Shown: positions 34,807 to 43,605, numbered from the stretch's first letter. The stretch is 64,000 bases of DNA from Clostridia bacterium (GCA_017471765.1 JAFURT010000020.1:1-64000); one strand, 5' to 3'. Made by a program: numbers and translations. Notes: generated by a model from the sequence alone, not told the origin.

Positions 34807-36177
34807 TCAGCGGCCAATGTGCCGGGTAATCCGGCACAAACGCCGAGCCAGCTTTTCGGGGGAAGAAAACAAAAGGCCGTATACCAGCAGCACCAGGGCC
34901 ACCTCACCGACCCAGGAGAACACCCACCCGGCAAACAGGCCATCCATGCCCCACAAGGGGATGAGCACCAGGCTGGCAACAATCCGCAAAACCGAAGCGT
35001 ACACCGTGGCAATCACCAGCCACCGCATGGCCGCCACACCCCGGAAAAAGGCGTGGAACAGGTTGTTCACCACATTGAACACCACCAGCGGCAGATACAG
35101 CCGGGCAAACCGCACCGCATAGGTCATGGCCTCCCCTACAAAGCCTTCCGGGAAGAACAGGGCGCAAATCGGCCGGGCGCACAGGCAACAAATCAGCAGG
35201 GTGGGCAACACGAACACCACCCCCTGCAAAAATCCAACCCCCAGCCCCCGGCGCAGGCCGGCATATTTTCCGGCACCCACGCACTGAGCGGCGTAATTGC
35301 TCACGGTTTTGGCAGAGTTCTGGTAGATGGCGGCGTTGATCTCATACAGCCGCATCACCACCGTGTAGCTGGCTGAGGCGGAAGCCCCCAGCCCATTAAT
35401 CAGCGGCGAGATGACAAACCCGGCCACGTACATGGCGGTCTGCTGTAGTGCCACCGGGGCGCCGTACCCAAAACAGCGGCGCAGGCTGTCCCACGCCGGG
35501 CGCAACGGCTCGCCAGCCACCCCCATCTCCCGGAAATAGCCGCGCAGTTTCAGCAGATACCCCACATTCACCACCAAGGCGGCAAACACCGAGGAGACCG
35601 CCACACCGGCCACGCCCCAATCCAGCACGGTGACACTCAGCAGGTTGCCGCCAACATTCAGCACCGCCGCCACCACCGACATCCCGAAGGGAAAGCCACT
35701 GCTGCCAAGGGCGTTGAACACCGCCAGAAAGGTGTTGTTCTGCAAAATCAGAAACAAGCCACCCATGTAAATGCAAAAATACAGCCCGGCCTCCTGCCGC
35801 ACCGCCGGGTCCACCTGCAACAGGGACAACAGCGGCCGGTGAAACACCACCGTCAGCAGACCCACCGCCAGCTCCACCAGCATCAGGGCCGGGATAACCG
35901 TAGCCAGCTCCCGGCGAATCCGGCTATACTGCCGAGCCCCGAACAAGCCGCCGATATACACCCCATAGCCGGCGGAAAAACCCCAGAAGAGGGAGGAAAG
36001 CAGAGACACCGCCTGGGCGGTGGCGCCAATGGCCGCCAAGCCCTCCGCCCCCAGATATTGGCCGGCAATCATGGTATCCACCAGCCCATACGCCTGCGAA
36101 AACAGGCCGGCCAGCACCAACGGTACGGCAAACAGGATGAAATTTTTATACAGGTTGCCGCTGGTCAGGTCTTTCAT
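34807..36177 (-). CDS. MATE-family efflux transporter
   Basis: A 456-residue transporter with twelve predicted helices in two similar halves. It starts MKDLTSGNLYKNFILFAVPL, and LGAEGLAAIGATAQAVSLLS is a MATE mark. The family exports cationic drugs or other metabolites in exchange for sodium or protons. It is divergent from a DeoR-type regulator gene 131 bases away, which may control it. Confidence 0.9.
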   Translation of the reverse strand: MKDLTSGNLYKNFILFAVPLVLAGLFSQAYGLVDTMIAGQYLGAEGLAAIGATAQAVSLLSSLFWGFSAGYGVYIGGLFGARQYSRIRRELATVIPALMLVELAVGLLTVVFHRPLLSLLQVDPAVRQEAGLYFCIYMGGLFLILQNNTFLAVFNALGSSGFPFGMSVVAAVLNVGGNLLSVTVLDWGVAGVAVSSVFAALVVNVGYLLKLRGYFREMGVAGEPLRPAWDSLRRCFGYGAPVALQQTAMYVAGFVISPLINGLGASASASYTVVMRLYEINAAIYQNSAKTVSNYAAQCVGAGKYAGLRRGLGVGFLQGVVFVLPTLLICCLCARPICALFFPEGFVGEAMTYAVRFARLYLPLVVFNVVNNLFHAFFRGVAAMRWLVIATVYASVLRIVASLVLIPLWGMDGLFAGWVFSWVGEVALVLLVYGLLFSSPEKLARRLCRITRHIGR

Positions 36178-36199
36178 GCCGACTTCGTCTCCTTTCCCC

Positions 36200-36227
36200 T
36201 TGACATTTCTACATATTGCGGTAAAAT
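36200..36227 (+). promoter_or_regulatory. candidate promoter of the DeoR-family gene
   Basis: TTGACA, 16 bases, TAAAAT. A TATAAT follows six bases later, so the -10 is ambiguous. A CTACA/TGTAG inverted pair spans the region and may be an operator for the regulator, which sits divergently from the MATE gene. Confidence 0.5.
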
Positions 36228-36308
36228 TGTAGTATAATTCGCAAAGTTTTTCAATATCGGCAGAAAAATTGCAAATTTCTCAACATTTCTCATCCAGGAG
36301 GGGCTGTT

Positions 36309-37061
36309 ATGTATCAGCAAGTGCGACAGGACGCGATTATGGACATTCTGCGGAAGGAGGGCTACGTCACCGTGGCCTATCTGACCCGACAGCTTCATTA
36401 CAGCACCGCCACCATCAACCGGGACCTCAACGCTCTCTCCCGGCAGGGCCTTGTCCGGCGCAGCTACGGCGGTGCCGAGCTGGCTGACCCACACAGCGTC
36501 AAGCTCCCCTTCCGCTACCACAAAATGAAAACGGAAAAGCGGCTCATCGGCCAGGCGGCCGCCGCCCTGATACAGCCGGGGGACACCGTGTTCATTGACG
36601 GTACGACCACCACCCAAAGCATGGCCCCTCATCTGACCGACATCGAAGGGCTGACGGTCATCACCAACAACCTGGCGCTGGTGGAGTTCCTCAGCGGCGA
36701 AGGGGTGGACGTCCTCTGCCTCGGGGGGCGCATAGCCGAGCCTCCCAGCATGGTGTGTGATGCCGAGACCGTCCGGCAGGCTTCCGGTTACCGGGCAGAT
36801 AAATTATTCTTTTCCACCGGCGGCTTTACGGCCGATGGGGTCATCGGCTGTGGCATCCGTTCTCCCTATCGCCTACTACACAAGGCCATGGCCGCCGGCG
36901 CCACACAACGGTTTTTCCTTGCCGACCACGATAAGTTGGACGCCGCCACAGAGGTGCGGTTGTTTGATTTTGGGCAGGTGGAGGGAATCATCAGCGATTA
37001 CCGCTTCCCGGAGGAAACGGTAGCACGCTTTCCGCAAACACAGTTTATCTGTGTGAAATAA
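36309..37061 (+). CDS. DeoR-family transcriptional regulator
   Basis: A 250-residue repressor. The N-terminal winged helix (6-58) has VAYLTRQLHYSTATINRDLN and ALSRQGLVRRSYGGAEL. The C-terminal sugar-phosphate sensor (about 75-240) shows DTVFIDGTTTTQSMAPHL, TNNLALVEFL and LFFSTGGFTADGVIGCG. Such repressors respond to phosphorylated sugars. The neighbouring MATE and EIIC-like genes are possible targets. AGGAGGGGCTGTT precedes the ATG. Confidence 0.93.
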   Translation: MYQQVRQDAIMDILRKEGYVTVAYLTRQLHYSTATINRDLNALSRQGLVRRSYGGAELADPHSVKLPFRYHKMKTEKRLIGQAAAALIQPGDTVFIDGTTTTQSMAPHLTDIEGLTVITNNLALVEFLSGEGVDVLCLGGRIAEPPSMVCDAETVRQASGYRADKLFFSTGGFTADGVIGCGIRSPYRLLHKAMAAGATQRFFLADHDKLDAATEVRLFDFGQVEGIISDYRFPEETVARFPQTQFICVK

Positions 37062-37064
37062 GCC

Positions 37065-37105
37065 AAAAAAGGAAAACGCCTCTTTCGAGACGTTTTCCTT
37101 TTTTT
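37065..37105. terminator. bidirectional terminator between deoR-type gene and the permease gene
   Basis: AAAAAAGGAAAACG pairs with CGTTTTCCTTTTTT. It lies between convergent genes and has A and T runs at its ends. Confidence 0.9.
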
Positions 37106-37912
37106 TTACCGTTTTCGCAACAGGAAGGTGCCGAAGAACACCGCCGCCAGCACCAGAATGATGGTGGGCCCGGTGGCCACCCCGTTATAGTAGGACAGCG
37201 TCAGCCCCAGCACGCCGGCGAACAAGCCGAACACCACCGCCAGCACGTGGAAGGAGCGCATGCTCCGGGCCACATTCCGGGAGGCGGCCGCCGGCAGAAT
37301 CAGCATGGCGTTGATGAGCAGAAGCCCCACCCAGCGGATGGCCAGCATCACCACCACCGCCACCAACACCACAAACAGGTTATCCATCAGTCCCACCGGG
37401 ATGCCCTTGCTCCGGGCGATGGAGGGGCTGACCGACACGGCGTGGAAGCCGTTGAAGCACACCAGCCACACCGCCACCGTGCCCATCAAGGCTACCGCCA
37501 ACAGCCACAGCTCGCCTCGGGTGATGCTCAGCACATCCCCCACCAGCAGGCTCTGGTAGTTAGCCAGATTGCCGTTACGGGACAACAGCGTAAGGCCCAA
37601 CGCCACCCCCACCGAGGAGAACACCCCGATGACCGTATCGGTAGAAGCCAACCGGGACCGGCGGATGCGGTTCATCAGCAGAGCAAACACCACCGCAAAG
37701 ACCAGCATCACCCAGCGGTAATCGCTGACCCCGGCCACCACGCCGATGGCCACACCGGTGAGGGCAGAATGCCCCAGCGCATCCGAGAAAAAGGACATCC
37801 GGTTATTCACCACCAGCGTGCCCAACAGCGCCAGCAGTGGCACCAACAGCACCACCGCCCCCAGAGCCACACGCATAAACTCATACTGCCACCAGGAAAA
37901 CAGCTCACTCAT
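37106..37912 (-). CDS. metal ABC transporter permease (ZnuB-like)
   Basis: A 268-residue permease of the ABC-3 family with eight to nine helices, typical for zinc or manganese import. FFSDALGHSALTGVAIGVVA and LLINAMLILPAAASRNVARS are family marks. GGGAGGTGACCGCC before the ATG at 37912 sets the start inside the ATPase gene (8-base overlap), though the frame is open further upstream. It is last of the three transporter genes. Confidence 0.93.
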   Translation of the reverse strand: MSELFSWWQYEFMRVALGAVVLLVPLLALLGTLVVNNRMSFFSDALGHSALTGVAIGVVAGVSDYRWVMLVFAVVFALLMNRIRRSRLASTDTVIGVFSSVGVALGLTLLSRNGNLANYQSLLVGDVLSITRGELWLLAVALMGTVAVWLVCFNGFHAVSVSPSIARSKGIPVGLMDNLFVVLVAVVVMLAIRWVGLLLINAMLILPAAASRNVARSMRSFHVLAVVFGLFAGVLGLTLSYYNGVATGPTIILVLAAVFFGTFLLRKR

Positions 37913-38642
37913 GGCGGTCACCTCCCATCGGGAAGGCTGTGCGGAACGCCTCGGAGGCGAACACATCGGCCGGAGACCCCTTAGCCAGCACCTTGCGGTC
38001 CAACAGCACCACCCGGTCGGCATGCCGGCGGACATACTGCAGGTCGTGGGAAATGAGCAAAATCACCATATCCTCCAGCCGCAGCTGCTCCAACAGGGCA
38101 TACACCTGCTGGAGACCGGACTCGTCCACCCCGGACACCGGCTCGTCCAGAATCAGCATATCCGGATGGGGCCGGGTAGCGATGGCCAGCAGCACACGCT
38201 GTAATTCTCCCCCCGACAGCCGCCCGGCAGGCTTATCCAGCAGACCGGCGGCATTAAACTTGGCAAAGTGGGCTTCTATCTCCCGGCGCAGACGCCGGGG
38301 GATCGGCAGAAATGCCGGCCAGCGGCTGGTATAGGTCACCGCCAGATCCAGCACCGTGGCCGGTGTACCCGGGTCGATATTCAGGCTCTGGGGCACATAG
38401 CCGATCCGGGGCTTTTTCTTCGCCGGGATACCGTCATGGCCGGAAAACACCACCTCGCCCTCATGGGACAGCTCTCCCAGGATGGCCTTGAACAGGGTGC
38501 TCTTACCGGCACCGTTGCGCCCGATAAACGCCGTAATCTCGCCGCAGTGGGCGTGGAGGCTTACGTCCTCCACCAGCGGCTGACCGCCCACACGCACGGT
38601 GATGTGATTGATTTTTAAACAATGCAAGCCACAGGTACTCAT
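37905..38642 (-). CDS. metal ABC transporter ATPase (ZnuC-like)
   Basis: A 245-residue ATPase. Walker A is GRNGAGKST (about 40-48), the signature is LSGGELQRVLLA, Walker B is LILDEPVSGVD, and the switch His lies in LLISHDLQYV. It overlaps the binding-protein gene by 4 bases (ATGA) and the permease by 8, so all three are coupled. Confidence 0.95.
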   Translation of the reverse strand: MSTCGLHCLKINHITVRVGGQPLVEDVSLHAHCGEITAFIGRNGAGKSTLFKAILGELSHEGEVVFSGHDGIPAKKKPRIGYVPQSLNIDPGTPATVLDLAVTYTSRWPAFLPIPRRLRREIEAHFAKFNAAGLLDKPAGRLSGGELQRVLLAIATRPHPDMLILDEPVSGVDESGLQQVYALLEQLRLEDMVILLISHDLQYVRRHADRVVLLDRKVLAKGSPADVFASEAFRTAFPMGGDRHE

Positions 38643-39586
38643 GGCGTTTCCTCCGTTAGTTTTTCCAACAGCCTCAAATTTCGCTCCATCGCCGCCAGCC
38701 AGTCGGTGGCGTTGCCCTCGCCGGTAACAGCGGTATCGATGGCCAGCACCTGGGCTCCCGGCACCAGGCTATCCACCGCCGTATACCGCACGGCATACTG
38801 GCTGTCATACAGCAGAAGCGCCGTCGGATTCTCGGCCACCACCTGCCCGGCCGTCGTCAGGTCGGCGGCAGACAGCCCGGCATCCGTTCCGGCCTGCAAG
38901 GTCACCGCCGGGGAGAGCCCCACATCCCGGGCGAAATACAGCAGAGAATCGTGGAAGGTGACACACACCTTGCCGGGTAATTTCTCCACCGCCTGCCGGA
39001 GCTTCTCCCCCATCTCCAGCACCTGCCGGCGATAGGCCGCCCCATTGGCGGTATAGGCCGCCGCATGGGCCGGGTCGAGGGCGCACATGGCCTCGGTCAC
39101 CGCCGCCACCTGGGCCGCATAGCCGCTGGGGCTTGTCCAGATATGTTCGTTATAGGTATGGTCGTGGTGGTGCTCCTCCTCATGGTCGTGGGTGTCCTCG
39201 GAGGCACACAGCAGCTCCACGTCGGCTCCGGTATCCACCACCGTAGCCTCCAACGTGGGCAGCAGGTCATCCAAAAACACCTCGGCACCTGCCCCGTTGA
39301 GCAGAAGCAGGTCTGCCTGCTGTAAGGCGATGCGGTCTGCCGGGGACAGCTGGTAGTCATGCAGGCAACCGTCGGCACTGCCGGACAGCCGCCCCAGCAC
39401 CACCCCGTCGGTATCCCCGATGACCGCCTTGGCCGCCACGTACAGGGGGTACACGGTGGTCACCGCCCGGGGACGGTCATCCACCGCCCGGTGGGTGCCC
39501 GCAAACAGGGTCAGCCCCATAGATACCAGCAGAATTACCGCCAGCACCAGCGCCACCGGGCCATAATAACGTAGGGTTTGTTTCAT
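38639..39586 (-). CDS. metal ABC transporter substrate-binding protein (ZnuA-like)
   Basis: A 315-residue cluster-9 binding protein, anchored by an N-terminal helix (8-29). The His-rich loop THDHEEEHHHDHTYNEHIW (about residues 133-151) is typical of zinc-binding ZnuA/AdcA rather than manganese binders. The conserved His in the FHDSLLYFARDVGL part is a metal ligand. There is no lipobox Cys, so it is held by the uncleaved helix or released. First in the operon. Confidence 0.92.
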   Translation of the reverse strand: MKQTLRYYGPVALVLAVILLVSMGLTLFAGTHRAVDDRPRAVTTVYPLYVAAKAVIGDTDGVVLGRLSGSADGCLHDYQLSPADRIALQQADLLLLNGAGAEVFLDDLLPTLEATVVDTGADVELLCASEDTHDHEEEHHHDHTYNEHIWTSPSGYAAQVAAVTEAMCALDPAHAAAYTANGAAYRRQVLEMGEKLRQAVEKLPGKVCVTFHDSLLYFARDVGLSPAVTLQAGTDAGLSAADLTTAGQVVAENPTALLLYDSQYAVRYTAVDSLVPGAQVLAIDTAVTGEGNATDWLAAMERNLRLLEKLTEETP

Positions 39587-39604
39587 GGAATTGCTCCTAT
39601 TTTC

Positions 39605-39621
39605 ATATACAAATAGTATAT
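39605..39621. promoter_or_regulatory. inverted repeat upstream of the metal transporter operon
   Basis: ATATAC, 5 bases, GTATAT, about 20 bases upstream of the first codon. It could be an operator for a metal-sensing repressor or a chance feature in AT-rich promoter DNA. It does not match the Bacillus Zur box that I know. Confidence 0.35.
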
Positions 39622-39633
39622 TTTACTTCTAAT

Positions 39634-40182
39634 TCAACCGTTCGTACGGTTTTTACCGTCTAAAATCCGGTGGGCGCCGGTTTTTTCCAGCACCTTGGCC
39701 AGCAGAAGGCCGCCGCCGATACAAGCCACCGCTTGACCGGCCGCCACCAGTCCTACCTGGATGCTCCACACCTGCAGGGTGAACACCGGGGACACCAGCG
39801 CCAGTTCTGTGCCCACGATGAGGGCATTGGTCACCACCGGCGGCAGAGTGGACAATACCGGCAGACCCAGCGTACGGCGGCCACGCCACCGCCAGGAAAG
39901 CCAGGCGGCCACACCGGTGGCCAACGTGCCCAGCAGGATATCCAGCGCACCGGCGATGTTGCTGCCCATGGTCAGGCCGATGAGATTGGACAGCATACAG
40001 CCCACAATCAGCCCCGGTACGGCGGCCGGCGTATAGGCGGCCAGGATGGTGAGCAACTCCGACACCCGGCATTGCACCAGGCCAAAGGATATGGGTGCCA
40101 GGCAAATGGTCAGCGCTGTGTACAAGGCGGCAATCACCGCCGTGGTGGTGATAAAGATCACCCGGTTATGGCTTTGTTGCAT
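39634..40182 (-). CDS. queT: queuosine precursor transporter QueT
   Basis: A 182-residue membrane protein with about five to six helices, matching the QueT group of ECF substrate-binding components. ALYTALTICLAPISFGLVQC followed by RVSELLTILAAY is the family core near the N-terminus. It imports queuosine precursors for tRNA modification, using a shared energising module encoded elsewhere. The preQ1 riboswitch just upstream supports the assignment. The C-terminal GKNRTNG is soluble. Confidence 0.93.
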   Translation of the reverse strand: MQQSHNRVIFITTTAVIAALYTALTICLAPISFGLVQCRVSELLTILAAYTPAAVPGLIVGCMLSNLIGLTMGSNIAGALDILLGTLATGVAAWLSWRWRGRRTLGLPVLSTLPPVVTNALIVGTELALVSPVFTLQVWSIQVGLVAAGQAVACIGGGLLLAKVLEKTGAHRILDGKNRTNG

Positions 40183-40189
40183 AAAAAAT

Positions 40190-40231
40190 CCCCTTAGTTT
40201 TGTTTTAGGTCAGGATGGTTTCGAACTGACC
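40190..40231 (-). promoter_or_regulatory. preQ1-I riboswitch
   Basis: On the minus strand a GGTCAG/CTGACC stem encloses TTCGAAACCATC, matching the preQ1-I loop consensus (TTCGNAACCATCC). The A-rich tail TAAAACAAAACTAAGG follows and should fold back into the loop. The tail runs straight into the ribosome site AAGGGGA of queT, so control is probably translational: ligand binding hides the site. Confidence 0.88.
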
Positions 40232-40238
40232 ATTTAAA

Positions 40239-40535
40239 CGACCCGGCCCTGTACGGCTGTCTCGCTACTGTGAGAAGCTTTCAGCTCCAGCGCCGATTCA
40301 TTGTTTTACTGTTGCGACCCGGCTCTCTGCGGCTGTCTCACTTGTGTGCAAAGCAATCCGTTTCTGCGCCGTTTCGTTGTTTTACTATGCGACCCGGCTC
40401 TCTGCGGCTGTCTTGCTTGTTGCAAGAAGCTGTCAGCCCCGGCGCCGATTCGTTGTTTTACTGTTGCGACCCGGCTCTCTGCGGCTGTCTTGCTTGTTGC
40501 AAGAAGCTGTCAGCCCCGGCGCCGATTCGTTGTTT
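40239..40535. repeat. four tandem repeats of about 76 bp
   Basis: Units begin CGACCCGGCTCTCTGCGGCTG at 40239, 40315, 40390 and 40467. The third and fourth are nearly identical; the first and second are diverged. Units contain short hairpins (GCTTGTTGCAAG and GGCGCC). The open frames through this stretch are a by-product of the period and are not supported as genes. Confidence 0.85.
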
Positions 40536-40763
40536 TCGTAGGGGAGAGGCTCTGCCCCCTCCCGAAAGATTCTTGTAAACCCTGACGGGCGAACGCAGTT
40601 CGCCCCTACGATGTGGATTGCGGTTTGTGCGGATGTTCCCGGGACGTCGAGGCGCCGTCCCCCACGGTATCGAGTTGGAGGCAATCCGTAGGGAATGGAT
40701 TTATCCATTCCGTTTTGCGGGCGAACGCAGTTCGCCCCTACGATGTGGATTGTGCATCCTCCG
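40536..40763. repeat. dispersed repeats, two copies in tandem
   Basis: The first copy (40539-40614) starts CGTAGGGGAGAGG and ends TTCGCCCCTACG. The second (about 40634-40741) is one full unit of the 125-bp repeat found at 42333: GTCGAGGCGCCGTCCCC, then GGAATGGATTTATCCATTCC, then a CGCCCCTACG end. The copies are separated by a few bases. Confidence 0.85.
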
Positions 40764-40782
40764 TAAGGGCTTGCCATGCCTC

Positions 40783-41511
40783 TTATTCCCCGACTGTGTA
40801 CCGAAACTCCCGGCCCACCTTCTCCCGGGTGACCAGCTCCAATGCCATCAGCAGCTTCAGGGTGCCATTCAGCTTCCGGCCTTGCAAGCGGCTTAGCTTG
40901 CCGAACTGCGCCGCCGTAAAAGTATCCGGCAGGCCCTCCGGCAACAGCACCCGGTAATCCGCCGGGGCGTGTAGCGTCACGCTGTCCCCCAGCGCCACCG
41001 GCAGTCGGTCTGCCCGGTGTGAGCCACGTTTGCCGTCCCGGCTCCAGCCATCGGCCAGCCGTTGCTCCTCCACATCCAACAGCACCAGCCGCAGGGTCAG
41101 GTTGGGATGGGTAAGGCAGGGCAGGATGTAAATCAGCTCCGCCCCGGCATCCGTCCATGTGCCGGTTTTGGGGGACCGGCGAGGCGGCGTGGCCTCCCCG
41201 GTTTCCGGGTGAATCCAGCGCACCCATTTGCGGCGCACCAGCGGATACACCACCGTCACCGGATAGGATTCCAGCAATTTTTGCAGTTTGGGGCGAAAGC
41301 CGGAAAAATTCCCGGTCTGGATCTCCGTCACCCGCACCCCATCAAAAATATCCGCCACGCACCCCTCCGGCAGAGGCATCTCATGGTGGGTCATATCCTC
41401 ATCCAGCCACAGCTTCAGGGTGGCATGGAGGGTTTTCTCTTTCAGTATGCCGATGCCCCCGGGGCGAACCTGCCCTGTACGCACCAGCGCCAGTGCTTCC
41501 TCAAATTCCAT
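40783..41511 (-). CDS. unknown protein with a possible PD-(D/E)xK nuclease-like core
   Basis: A 242-residue protein starting MEFEEALALVRTGQVRPGGI. CVADIFDGVRVTEIQTGNF (about residues 50-68) has the D...ExQ spacing of PD-(D/E)xK-type nuclease folds, with Gln in place of Lys. The end (about 190-242) looks like a winged helix (LSRLQGRKLNGTLKLLMALE). I recall close relatives in other Clostridia, all without known function. It overlaps the thioesterase gene by 11 bases, so the two are cotranscribed. The nuclease idea is an inference. Confidence 0.6.
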   Translation of the reverse strand: MEFEEALALVRTGQVRPGGIGILKEKTLHATLKLWLDEDMTHHEMPLPEGCVADIFDGVRVTEIQTGNFSGFRPKLQKLLESYPVTVVYPLVRRKWVRWIHPETGEATPPRRSPKTGTWTDAGAELIYILPCLTHPNLTLRLVLLDVEEQRLADGWSRDGKRGSHRADRLPVALGDSVTLHAPADYRVLLPEGLPDTFTAAQFGKLSRLQGRKLNGTLKLLMALELVTREKVGREFRYTVGE

Positions 41512-42250
41512 CGGCCGCCCCCAGCACCACCCGGGCGGCAAAAGCGCTACCCCGGTCGTGGTCGCCCCGGACAAACAGGCTCTCCCCCTCTGTCCCGGCG
41601 GTCATGGTCAGGGTATCCCCCAGCCGGCTCTCCCCGGCAAAGTGCAACTGCACATCCACCGGCTGTCGTCCAGCCGGCTCCACCGGCAGAAAATCCCACA
41701 GCAGGTCGGCATAGTGGGTGTTGTTCATGTGGCCGTTGCGGTCAATATCCGACCGGCGCACCCGGTACTCCCCCACCGTCTCCATTGCCGGCAGGCGGAA
41801 CCGCTCCGGGTCGGTGCAGGCCACCCCACGGCGAGGCTCCGGCATGGCGGCCAGCCGCATGAACTCGTCCCCACGCAACAGGCGGTGGTCCTCCACCGCC
41901 ACCAGAGCAAACTGCATCACCCCCTGGATGAGCACCTCGCCGGCCGCATCCATCCACTCATAACAGCGCAAAAACCGGGGGCCTTTACGCTCCCGGTGCC
42001 AGGTGGTCAGGGTGACCGCTTCCTCCATGGCCGGCATCCGCCGGATGGTGGCGTGCCACCGGGAGGCCACAAAGGCGATGCCCTGTTCTCCCAAATCTTT
42101 CCAGCCAAGTCCACCGGGCCGGAGGTGCTGTTCCGCCGCCTCCTGCTGATACCGCAGGACAGCAGACAACCGCAACCTATCCCCCTCGCCCACGTCGTAG
42201 GAGGCGATTTTTATAGGAAACTGGTATTCTGTCTGTATATTTTGCGCCAT
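41501..42250 (-). CDS. acyl-ACP thioesterase (FatA type)
   Basis: A 249-residue double hot-dog thioesterase (PF01643) that releases fatty acids from acyl carrier protein. The N-terminal half starts IQTEYQFPIKIASYDVGEGD. The second half has the catalytic Asn/His region DRNGHMNNTHYADLLWD. Bacterial members usually release medium or long saturated chains. A 125-bp repeat tract lies upstream. Confidence 0.92.
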   Translation of the reverse strand: MAQNIQTEYQFPIKIASYDVGEGDRLRLSAVLRYQQEAAEQHLRPGGLGWKDLGEQGIAFVASRWHATIRRMPAMEEAVTLTTWHRERKGPRFLRCYEWMDAAGEVLIQGVMQFALVAVEDHRLLRGDEFMRLAAMPEPRRGVACTDPERFRLPAMETVGEYRVRRSDIDRNGHMNNTHYADLLWDFLPVEPAGRQPVDVQLHFAGESRLGDTLTMTAGTEGESLFVRGDHDRGSAFAARVVLGAADGI

Positions 42251-42332
42251 AATATACGCTCCGTTAATTAAATTCGTTAGTCCTGGGGGTGTTCTGGCCG
42301 TTTTTCAGCCAATCTTCGTGCGGCCGGTATAT

Positions 42333-42707
42333 GGGACATCGAGGTGCCGTCCCCTGCGGTATCGGGTTGGAGGCAATCCGTAGGGAATGGATTTATCCAT
42401 TCCGTTTTGCGGGCGAACACAGTTCGCCCCTACGGTGCGGTGTGTGCAAACCCTGGCGGTACGTCGAGGCGCCGTCCCCTACGGTATCGGGTCGGACGCA
42501 ATCCGTAGGGAATGGATTTATCCATTCCGTTTTGCGGGCGAACACAGTTCGCCCCTACGGTGCGGGTCGTGCAAACCCTGGCGGGACATCGAGGTGCCGT
42601 CCCCTACGGTATCGGGTCGGACGCAATCCGTAGGGAATGGATTTATCCATTCCGTTTTGCGGGCGAACACAGTTCGCCCCTACGGTGCGGTGTGTGCAGA
42701 TTTTATC
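42333..42707. repeat. three tandem copies of a 125-bp repeat
   Basis: The CGAGG marker of the units lies at 42340, 42465 and 42590, an exact period of 125. Each unit has CCGTCCCC, the palindrome GGAATGGATTTATCCATTCC and a hairpin GGGCGAAC/GTTCGCCC ending CCCTACGG. Units two and three are almost identical. The unit occurs once more at 40634 and partly at 51600. No gene is supported here; a short remainder up to 42733 shows nothing. Confidence 0.92.
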
Positions 42708-42733
42708 GGACGATTCGTGAATCGCCCTCACCT

Positions 42734-43591
42734 TTATGCCTCGCTGTCCGCCAGCTTGTTGGCCAGCGCGCGCAGGTCGTCGGCGTCAAAGAACTCCACC
42801 TGCAGGGTGCCTCCCTTGGTGCCGGCGGTAATCTTCACCTGCCGCCCCAGGCTCTCCCGGAGAGCCAGCTCCACCTCATCATAGAAATGCTCCCGCTTTT
42901 TCGGCTTTTTCTCCGGCTTGGGGGCGGCCTTGGCGGCCTTCGCCAGCCGTTCCAGCTCCCGGACAGACAGCCCCCGTTCCACAGCGGCGGTGGCGGCGGC
43001 CACCTGGGCCTCCTCCCCCTCAAACGCCAGCACCGTCCGGGCCGCACCGGCGGACAGCGCCCCGGCAGACACCATCTCCGCTACCGGCTGGGGCAACTGC
43101 AACAAACGCAGGGCGTTGGCCACCGCCGGGCGGGATTTGTTCACCACCTGGGCGGCCTGCTCCTGGGTCATGCCGTAATTTTCCATCAGCGTCTGGTAAC
43201 CCAGCGCCTCTTCCATGGGATTCAGGTCCTCACGCTGGAGATTTTCGATCAGCGCCAGCTCGGCCGCTTGCTGTTCGGTCATCTCCCGGATAATCACCGG
43301 CACCTCGGTCAGCCCGGCCATCCGGGAAGCACGCCAGCGGCGCTCACCGGCCACCAGCTGATAACTACCGTCCGGCATGGGACGCACCAGCAGAGGCTGT
43401 AACACCCCATGCTGAGCAATGGAGGCCGCCAGATCGGCCAGCGCCTCCTCATCAAACTGTTTCCGGGGCTGGTCCCGGTTGGGGACGATCTCCTCCAGGG
43501 GCAGGGTGACACTGCTCACCCCATCCTCCATGGTGTTCTGCATAAATAGTACATCCAGGCCCTTGCCCAGACCGCCAATCTTTTTCGCCAT
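42734..43591 (-). CDS. parB: chromosome-partitioning protein ParB (Spo0J)
   Basis: A 285-residue CTPase clamp that loads at parS. The N-terminal domain has [17 protein letters not shown] and [16 protein letters not shown] (CTP-binding part). The helix-turn-helix follows, with [20 protein letters not shown] and NALRLLQLP. It is cotranscribed with parA (14-base gap). The parS sites in this window lie about 13-19 kb away. Confidence 0.95.
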   Translation of the reverse strand: MAKKIGGLGKGLDVLFMQNTMEDGVSSVTLPLEEIVPNRDQPRKQFDEEALADLAASIAQHGVLQPLLVRPMPDGSYQLVAGERRWRASRMAGLTEVPVIIREMTEQQAAELALIENLQREDLNPMEEALGYQTLMENYGMTQEQAAQVVNKSRPAVANALRLLQLPQPVAEMVSAGALSAGAARTVLAFEGEEAQVAAATAAVERGLSVRELERLAKAAKAAPKPEKKPKKREHFYDEVELALRESLGRQVKITAGTKGGTLQVEFFDADDLRALANKLADSEA

Positions 43592-43605
43592 CTCTGCGCT
43601 CCTCC

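Noticed and set aside
34531..35376. Plus-strand frame of 281 residues opposite the MATE gene, and similar long antisense frames elsewhere (for example 27719-28834, 29760-31082, 31409-32965, 47075-48505)
   Set aside because: All lie opposite well-supported genes, have low-complexity HQR-rich products and lack ribosome sites.
40270..40585. Plus-strand frames with repeated RPGSLRLS-type peptides
   Set aside because: They arise from the 76-bp tandem DNA repeat in three frames at once; no ribosome site or family.
42333..42707. CRISPR array
   Set aside because: The whole 125-bp unit repeats without unique spacers, and no cas gene is present.
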